Translations under genes and position numbers: made by a program
In this document: piece after piece, positions 14,042 through 19,402 of the stretch
Position numbering within the stretch: the first letter of the stretch is position 1
How the letters are laid out: each line of letters opens with the position of its first letter
Notes under the pieces: model-generated
Database searches by the model: none
Told to the model about the DNA's origin: nothing
Seen by the model: the letters and a program-made list of their open reading frames with translations, nothing else
Assembly (NCBI GenBank): GCA_023450535.1
Contig: JAEXGX010000152.1
Location: forward strand, 1-19,402
Length of the DNA stretch: 19,402 nucleotides
From: Pseudomonadota bacterium
GTDB taxonomy: Bacteria > Desulfobacterota > Desulfovibrionia > Desulfovibrionales > Desulfovibrionaceae
Reading direction: 5' to 3'

Positions 14042-15529
14042 ATGTTTTCCGAACTCAGTTCCATATTGTATATTTTCACACCTTTTTCTCTGTTGCTCAT
14101 GTTCTGCGGCGTCTTCGGCGGCCTGGTCATCGGTGCGCTTCCGGGGCTTACCGGCACCATGGCCGTTGCCCTTCTGGTTCCCATCACCTTCGGGATGCCG
14201 GTAGAGCAGGGCCTTATCCTGCTGATGGCGGTCTATATAGGATCAATCTCAGGCGGCCTGGTTGCGGCGGCCCTGCTGAATATTCCCGGAACCCCTTCGT
14301 CCGTGGCCACCACCTTTGACGCCTACCCCATGGTCTGCCGGGGGGAGGCGGGTAAGGCTCTTGGCATCGGGGTTTTTGCATCCTTCATGGGCTGCATCAT
14401 TTCCTTCATCTTTCTCGTGGCTCTAGCTCCTCTGCTCGGTAAATTCGCCCTCCGTTTCGGCCCCTGTGAATATTTTTCTCTGGTCATCTTCACGCTCACC
14501 TGCATCTCATCGATTTCCAAAAAATCACTGGTCAAGGGTTTTCTCGCCGGGGCGATCGGCCTGCTCATGTCGACTGTGGGCTTGAGCGAAGTTGACGCCG
14601 TTCCGCGTTTCACCTTTGACACGGATTTGCTTCAGAGTGGTTTCAGCGTCATGCCGGTACTTATCGGCATGTATGCAATCTCGCAGATTATGGATGAAGT
14701 GAAGAGCATCTGGACGCCAGTAGAGGTTCCTCATGCCGACTTCACGATCCGTGAGTTCTGGGCTGTGGTCAAACTGTGTATGCGTTCCTGGAAAAACCTT
14801 CTCCGCTCTTCCATCATCGGTACAGCCATCGGCATTCTTCCCGGCGTAGGACCGGGGCTTTCCAATATTGTGGCTTACTCCCAGGCCAAGGCGGCGGACA
14901 AGCATCCGGAAAGCTTCGGCCAGGGTAACCCTGACGGCATTATCGCCTCAGAATCAGCCAACAACGCTTCCTGCGGCGGAGCGATGATCCCCCTGCTCAC
15001 TCTGGGCATCCCGGGAGATTCCACGACTATGATGATGCTCGGGGCCTTCATGATCCATGGCGTCCAGCCCGGCCCCCTGCTGATCCGCGACAACCCGGAT
15101 CTGGTGCTGCTCATTCTGGCGGCATTCCTTGTCAGCAGCGTGCTCATGCTCGTACTGCAAATGCGCTTCATCAAGCTGCTCATCAAGGCCCTGTCCATAT
15201 CCCGTCCCATCCTGTTCCCGATTATCCTCGCCTTGTGTACGATTGGCAGTTTCGCGCTCAACAGCAGCATGTCCGACGTATGGATTTTCTTCCTCATGGG
15301 ACTTGTCGGCATTGCGCTCAACAAGCTGGACTTTCCGCTCCTGCCGCTGGTACTCGGCCTTATTCTGGGCAAGATGGCCGAACAGGAGCTGCGCACCAGC
15401 CTGATCATGGGGCACGGCTCGCTTTCTGAATTTTTGCATCGCCCTATAGCCCTTGCCTTTATCGGGCTTTCCCTGCTCTCCGTAGCCTGGTCTGTGTACA
15501 AAAGCTTTAAAAATAAAAGAACCGCTTAA
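14042..15529 (+). CDS. tctA: Tripartite tricarboxylate transporter large permease (TctA family)
   Basis: The 495-residue integral membrane protein carries the TctA signatures GALPGLTGTMAVALLVPITFG near residues 32-52 (GALPGLTG then TMAVALL), GGLVAAALLNIPGTPSS, GILPGVGPGLSN and NNASCGGAMIPLLTLGIPGD. It has about 11-12 hydrophobic segments and normal family length. GGAGG lies 5 nt before the ATG. It follows tctB after 74 nt and precedes the LarA-like gene, completing a three-component carboxylate importer driven by ion gradients. Confidence 0.94.
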   Translation: MFSELSSILYIFTPFSLLLMFCGVFGGLVIGALPGLTGTMAVALLVPITFGMPVEQGLILLMAVYIGSISGGLVAAALLNIPGTPSSVATTFDAYPMVCRGEAGKALGIGVFASFMGCIISFIFLVALAPLLGKFALRFGPCEYFSLVIFTLTCISSISKKSLVKGFLAGAIGLLMSTVGLSEVDAVPRFTFDTDLLQSGFSVMPVLIGMYAISQIMDEVKSIWTPVEVPHADFTIREFWAVVKLCMRSWKNLLRSSIIGTAIGILPGVGPGLSNIVAYSQAKAADKHPESFGQGNPDGIIASESANNASCGGAMIPLLTLGIPGDSTTMMMLGAFMIHGVQPGPLLIRDNPDLVLLILAAFLVSSVLMLVLQMRFIKLLIKALSISRPILFPIILALCTIGSFALNSSMSDVWIFFLMGLVGIALNKLDFPLLPLVLGLILGKMAEQELRTSLIMGHGSLSEFLHRPIALAFIGLSLLSVAWSVYKSFKNKRTA

Positions 15530-15590
15530 AATGCAACAAAGCAGCTTCCCAGAAGTTGCCCTGCTTACGAACATCCCGAGGAGATTGAAT

Positions 15591-16832
15591 ATGGATGAAC
15601 ACTTTCCGCTCTTCTGGGGAGTGACAAGAAATTTTGACCCTGCCTGCATCCAAGACCCTGCACAGGAGCTTGTACGGCGCTTCGAACTCTGTCTGCCGCG
15701 TGGCTCCGGACGGCTGAAAGGCAAACGTGTTGCCGTATGCGTAGGGTCAAGGGGCATAGCCTCACTTCCCGCCCTGGTAAGAACACTCATCGATTGTCTG
15801 AAAGACCGGGGAGCCACGGCGTATATCGTCCCCTCCATGGGGTCACACGGCGGAGGAACGGCAGAAGGCCAGAAACTGCTGCTCGAAGGTCTTGGGATTA
15901 CAGAAGAAGCCATGGGAGCGCCTGTTCATCCCGACATGACTACAACAAATTTGCATCAGCTCCTCGGCGGCCCCATGGTCCGCTTTGCCACGGAAGCCCT
16001 CCGAGCAGACTTTGTCATCCCCGTATGCCGGGTCAAAGAACATACCATACTCACCGGAGATGTTCAGTCCGGTCTGTGCAAAATGCTCGTTATCGGTTGC
16101 GGGAAACACGTCGGAGCAAAGGAATACCATAAATTCGACATCGAACGCGTCCTCGTTCCGTCCGCAGAAATCATTATCCAAAAAGTCTCGTTTCTGTGCG
16201 GCGTGGCAGTGGTGGAAAACGCCTATGACAACATTTGCGAAATCCGTGTTACCGCTCCAGAGAACTTCATCGAAACCGACCGCGCGCTGCTGCGCGTCGC
16301 CAAGACGAAGCTTCCGCGTCTGCCATTCAACTCCCTCGACGCCCTTGTCGTCAACGAAATAGGCAAGGATATCAGCGGAGCCGGAGCAGACGTCAACGTT
16401 ATCGGTAAATGGAGACGAGAAGGCGGCCCGCGCATCCCCGACTACAGGGTTCTTGCGGTTCTCGGCATTACCCCGGTTTCTCACGGAAACGCCACAGGCA
16501 TCGGCTGCATGGATCTCATGCCCCGGCGTATGCTTGATAGCATCAGTTACGAAACCATGCGCATCAACGTGCTGACCTCAGGAATCTTCCGCTCCGCACG
16601 GCTTCCTCTTTATGTGGAAGATGACCGCGCAATCCTCCAGGCCATTCTCGACAGTGTACCGGACAGTGCAGCCATTACCATGGCACGCATACGTAATACG
16701 CTGGCGTTACAGCGATTTTGGGCTACGGAGAAAACGCTTGAACTGCTTGATTCAACCATGCGTTGCACGGTCGATCCCCAACCGCAATCCTGTCGCTTTG
16801 ATCCGCAGGGTATCTGGCAATCCTTTATTTGA
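15591..16832 (+). CDS. LarA-like protein (nickel-dependent lactate racemase domain, DUF2088)
   Basis: The 413-residue protein belongs to the DUF2088/LarA-related family: VAVCVGSRGIASLPALVRTL (47-66), VPSMGSHGGGTAEGQ (80-94), VCRVKEHT (145-152), SGLCKMLVIGCGKHVGAKEYH (160-180) and LVVNEIGKDISGAGAD. LarA racemises 2-hydroxy acids with a nickel-pincer cofactor held by His and Lys; H86, H151, K164 and H173/H180 occupy plausible equivalent places, but the classical DHTRP motif is replaced by GSRGI, so this is a divergent branch whose activity is not established. Start choice: GAGGAG (15578-15583) is 7 nt before ATG 15591, whereas ATG 15531 (1 nt after tctA stop, 20 extra residues) has no ribosome site. 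No larB, larC or larE cofactor genes are in the window. A role adjusting substrate stereochemistry for the UxaA-type lyase is inference. Confidence 0.82.
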   Translation: MDEHFPLFWGVTRNFDPACIQDPAQELVRRFELCLPRGSGRLKGKRVAVCVGSRGIASLPALVRTLIDCLKDRGATAYIVPSMGSHGGGTAEGQKLLLEGLGITEEAMGAPVHPDMTTTNLHQLLGGPMVRFATEALRADFVIPVCRVKEHTILTGDVQSGLCKMLVIGCGKHVGAKEYHKFDIERVLVPSAEIIIQKVSFLCGVAVVENAYDNICEIRVTAPENFIETDRALLRVAKTKLPRLPFNSLDALVVNEIGKDISGAGADVNVIGKWRREGGPRIPDYRVLAVLGITPVSHGNATGIGCMDLMPRRMLDSISYETMRINVLTSGIFRSARLPLYVEDDRAILQAILDSVPDSAAITMARIRNTLALQRFWATEKTLELLDSTMRCTVDPQPQSCRFDPQGIWQSFI

Positions 16833-16865
16833 AGGCTCACTAGCCCACGTTACGACGAATTCTTA

Positions 16866-19402
16866 TCAGCCCTGCCCGTGCTCCAGCTCAAGCTGCATCG
16901 CAACCAACTCCACGGACATATCCGGAGACGTTTCCCCGGTCGAGACTTCCGGCACAGAGTTCGTGCAGCCGGAGCCGGTCAAAGGCGGGGAGAGCGGCTG
17001 CTCAGAGCCTGCTCCAAGCAAGGAGTCCAGCGGGGCGGAAGGAGTTTCCCGCTCTCCGAGCAGCGGAGCGACATCAAGCAGCATAGGCGAGCCGGAAAGT
17101 GCCGCGGTTCCCTCGCCAAGCAAGGAATCGAGCGCGGAGGAGTTATCCCCCCGCTCTCCGAGCAAGGGCACGACATCGAGCAACATGGGCGAGCCGGAAA
17201 AGCCCACTGCGCCCGCAGCATGCCCAAAAGATTCAAGGTCGGAACCGCCGAACAGCAGATCATCGTCAAGACTATGTGCCAAGGCCATGAATGGCAGGGG
17301 TGGAGAAGGAGGTGTACCGGGAAGCGTGACGGTCGTCGTATCAGAAGCATTGCCCTGATCCCAGGCATGGATATCGAAGCTGATATCATGTCCGGCGTCC
17401 AGCCTGTCCTGCCCTTCCGTCGTCAGCGTCACTTCATAGGAAGCCCCTGTCAGCGTCACCGTGCCAAGCGCTGTTTCACCTTCCATAAGCGTGTAGCTGG
17501 TGCTTGAGCTGTCACCAACGGTAAAGCCATACGCAGGACTGGAACCTTTGTCCGGGTCCGTCGCGGCGACACTGCCCGTCCACAGCGAGGGATCTGTCGC
17601 ATCCTGCGCCGCCGTATAGCTGTCCTGCGCGAATTCCGGCGCATCGTTACGCCCGGAAATGGCAATGGTAATATCCTTTGTATCATAACCGCCATGAGAA
17701 TCCGTGGCGGTGACGGTCACCTTGAATGTTACCGTATCACGTTCCGCCAGCATTTTGACCGCATCGGACGCAGGATCAAGCGTGAACTGGTACTTTCCGT
17801 TGGTGTCAATGGAGAACGAACCGTACTTGTCAATATCCGTTTCATAACCCTTGCCCGCCGCATCGGAAGATACCTGCTCAAGCCTGAACGTGTGCGTATC
17901 GCCAATATCCTTGTCATGCACGGTAACACTGCCCGAGCCTTGCAGTGTCGTCGAGCCTTCCTTGTAACCAAGCTCAAAGGTCGCTTTACTCACCTCAATA
18001 GCAGGCGCGTCGTTACTGCCCTTGATCAGCACTTCCAGCGGTTCGGTACATGTTGCGCCGTGTTTGTCCACCACGGTAATATAAAAAGTCTGGGTGATGA
18101 ACGAGGCCGGGTTGTTCGGATCATACGCGGGCAAGGCATCAATATCCGGCTCATGTTCATTGAGGGTAAAGGAATACTTGCCGGTTTCGGAATCTATCAT
18201 CAACGAACCGTATTTGTCGGTGATAAAGGTGCGGCGCGAACTTCCGTCCGCCTCGGTGAAATAGAAGGTCCACCCGGACGCCACGTCATCCGTGACACTG
18301 GGCGCAGGCATGGATACGGTGGAGTCGTAGCCGCCGGGGGCGGAACCATCTGTCAAGGTGCCGTCATCCGCAATCGTAATATTTCCGACCGTCATCTCCG
18401 GCGGGGTGTTGACCCCGGACACCGTGACCACAATATCCGTAGAGGCGGAAGCTATTTCATCCGTGACGAAGATTTTCGCGCCATCGTCGAACACGTCATC
18501 CGCAGTGAGCGCGCCGGGTTTGGGCGTATAGGTATAGGTACCCTTTGTTGCGTCCGTGATGGTAAAGGTGCCGTATTTGCCCTCAAAGGTCAGCGTCTGC
18601 GTGCCGTCGGCTTTGACAAAATAATAGCGTAAGGTTCCCTGCGCTTCGCTCTGGCCGTTGTCCACGTCAACCGTGTCTACATCACCGCTTACTGTGGTTT
18701 GTTCTCCGGAAGCGTTGATCGTGACCTCATGCCGCAGGTCTTCCTGCTTCGTGGTAATCTCCGGGGCGTCGTTGCTGCCTTCAATGGTGACAACTATCTC
18801 GGAGCTTCCGGAACCCCACAGTTGAAACTTGTCCGTGACCTTTTGGCCCTGCGTCAGCTCCTGCACAAAGCTGCTGGCGTTGTCCAGGACGTAGGTGTAC
18901 TTGCCGTTCGTCACATCAATGGTGATGGTGCCGTATCTGCCCACCACGGTCTGCACGGCGGAGCCGCCCAGCGAAAAGGCGAAATACGGAGAGGCCGTCG
19001 CGGTCGTCGCGGCCTGCCCTTCCAACGTAACCAGACTCCCGTCAGCCCATTCCGTACCGTCTTCCTTGGCCGTCAGCGGGCCGCCCGTCAGCGTGGGCAT
19101 GTCGCCCCCCGGCTGAGGAGGAGTGGTGGGCATCACCGTGATGGAGACTTCCTGTTCGGTTTTTCCGCCGAACAGATCGTCCACCTGAACCTTGAATGTT
19201 TCCTCATAACCCCCGGCGGGAATACCGGCCACCTTGTCGACATCCACAGTATAGGTATACTTCCCTGAAATCCGGTCGATCCAGATAACCCCGTATTGCC
19301 CTCTGAAGCTTTGTACGTCGGAGTTTTCGCTCCCCGAAATGATCGCGCCGTCCGTGTCATAACGCGGCCCGGTGAAGTGAAAGGAGAGGCTGTCTCCATC
19401 AT
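16866..19402 (-). CDS. Large VCBS-repeat surface/secreted protein, C-terminal part (N-terminus beyond window)
   Basis: The frame is open from the right edge to a TGA at 16866-16868, giving 844 visible residues; the start lies outside. Six tandem VCBS/cadherin-like units of about 100-130 residues are visible, each with a 'KYGtftid...GkYtYtl' core and most ending in 'v.I.GsNDAPei' (GSNDAPEI, GVNTPPEM, GSNDAPAI, GRNDAPEF). Such repeats form rigid rods in type I-secreted adhesins. The last ~130 residues are non-VCBS, rich in Pro, Ser and Leu, with a duplicated 34-residue unit (SGSPMLLDVVPLLGER and SGSPMLLDVAPLLGER) and an end ELVAMQLELEHGQG. No RTX nonapeptides are seen near the C-terminus. Its 3' end faces the LarA-like gene, 33 nt apart. 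It is probably unrelated to the catabolic operons. Function as an adhesin or biofilm protein is inferred from family. Confidence 0.88.
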   Translation of the reverse strand, partial: DGDSLSFHFTGPRYDTDGAIISGSENSDVQSFRGQYGVIWIDRISGKYTYTVDVDKVAGIPAGGYEETFKVQVDDLFGGKTEQEVSITVMPTTPPQPGGDMPTLTGGPLTAKEDGTEWADGSLVTLEGQAATTATASPYFAFSLGGSAVQTVVGRYGTITIDVTNGKYTYVLDNASSFVQELTQGQKVTDKFQLWGSGSSEIVVTIEGSNDAPEITTKQEDLRHEVTINASGEQTTVSGDVDTVDVDNGQSEAQGTLRYYFVKADGTQTLTFEGKYGTFTITDATKGTYTYTPKPGALTADDVFDDGAKIFVTDEIASASTDIVVTVSGVNTPPEMTVGNITIADDGTLTDGSAPGGYDSTVSMPAPSVTDDVASGWTFYFTEADGSSRRTFITDKYGSLMIDSETGKYSFTLNEHEPDIDALPAYDPNNPASFITQTFYITVVDKHGATCTEPLEVLIKGSNDAPAIEVSKATFELGYKEGSTTLQGSGSVTVHDKDIGDTHTFRLEQVSSDAAGKGYETDIDKYGSFSIDTNGKYQFTLDPASDAVKMLAERDTVTFKVTVTATDSHGGYDTKDITIAISGRNDAPEFAQDSYTAAQDATDPSLWTGSVAATDPDKGSSPAYGFTVGDSSSTSYTLMEGETALGTVTLTGASYEVTLTTEGQDRLDAGHDISFDIHAWDQGNASDTTTVTLPGTPPSPPLPFMALAHSLDDDLLFGGSDLESFGHAAGAVGFSGSPMLLDVVPLLGERGDNSSALDSLLGEGTAALSGSPMLLDVAPLLGERETPSAPLDSLLGAGSEQPLSPPLTGSGCTNSVPEVSTGETSPDMSVELVAMQLELEHGQG
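16995..17198 (-). repeat. Tandem duplication, two 102-nt (34-aa) units
   Basis: Units at 17097-17198 and 16995-17096 encode SGSPMLLDVVPLLGER... and SGSPMLLDVAPLLGER..., each continuing with a DSLLG segment. The period is exactly 102 nt (AAGCAAGGA at 17016 and 17118; GCGAGCCGGAAA at 17087 and 17189). High DNA identity suggests recent duplication within the adhesin gene. Confidence 0.8.

Noticed and set aside
16833..16865. Terminator between the LarA-like gene and the convergent adhesin gene
   Set aside because: I found no stem-loop in these 33 nt.
17694..18632. Plus-strand open frame of about 310 codons inside the VCBS gene
   Set aside because: It is antisense to well-formed VCBS repeats and shows no domain of its own.
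1..19402. Insertion sequences, integrases, tRNA or CRISPR
   Set aside because: No transposase or integrase frame, no regularly spaced direct repeats and no tRNA-like cloverleaf was recognised.

Overview
This 19.4 kb window looks like accessory catabolic DNA from an anaerobic, probably sulfidogenic, Gram-negative bacterium. Desulfovibrionaceae (Bilophila/Desulfovibrio-like) is my best guess. The guess rests on the combination of an oxygen-sensitive glycyl radical enzyme with its activase, a HesB-like gene with an in-frame UGA (selenocysteine), a C_GCAxxG_C_C protein, a ferredoxin-nitroreductase, TRAP and TTT carboxylate-type transporters and a giant VCBS-repeat surface protein. The assignment is inferred from gene content only.

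Region 1 (1-8327, + strand) is a first catabolic cluster. It holds a 5'-truncated glycyl radical enzyme, its radical-SAM activase, a small HesB/IscA-like protein that reads through a UGA followed by a SECIS-like hairpin, and a complete TRAP transporter (DctP, DctQ, DctM). After a 257-nt spacer come a 2x[4Fe-4S] ferredoxin-nitroreductase fusion and a C_GCAxxG_C_C cysteine-rich protein. The radical enzyme has the thiyl-radical Cys and the C-terminal Gly loop but lacks the Glu two residues after the Cys that most GRE dehydratases and C-S/C-N lyases carry, so its reaction is not predictable from the sequence. The transporter presumably imports its substrate, and the redox proteins may handle electrons or cofactor maintenance.

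Region 2 (8328-10778) holds a convergent, hairpin-rich intergenic stretch and then, on the minus strand, a PrpR-type enhancer-binding-protein homologue. Its AAA+ domain has lost the GAFTGA loop and the Walker B Glu, so it probably does not activate sigma-54 in the classic way. The AT-rich divergent intergenic region in front of it carries ATTTCA/TGAAAT inverted repeats that are candidate operators.

Region 3 (10779-16832, + strand) is a second catabolic cluster. It encodes a two-subunit UxaA-family lyase (SAF-domain small subunit and large subunit, the arrangement of sulfolactate sulfo-lyase SuyA/SuyB and of split altronate/galactarate dehydratases), a complete tripartite tricarboxylate transporter (TctC, TctB, TctA) and a LarA-like (DUF2088) protein. 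Together they suggest uptake, stereochemical adjustment and lyase cleavage of a 2-hydroxy acid. Sulfolactate is a plausible but unproven candidate.

Region 4 (16866-19402, minus strand) is the C-terminal part of a large VCBS-repeat surface or secreted protein that runs off the right edge. No tRNA, rRNA, CRISPR array, transposase or integrase was seen. The non-coding structure is unusually rich: a perfect 42-bp palindrome between dctP and dctQ, several strong hairpins inside transporter operons, and a related intergenic element that occurs two or three times.
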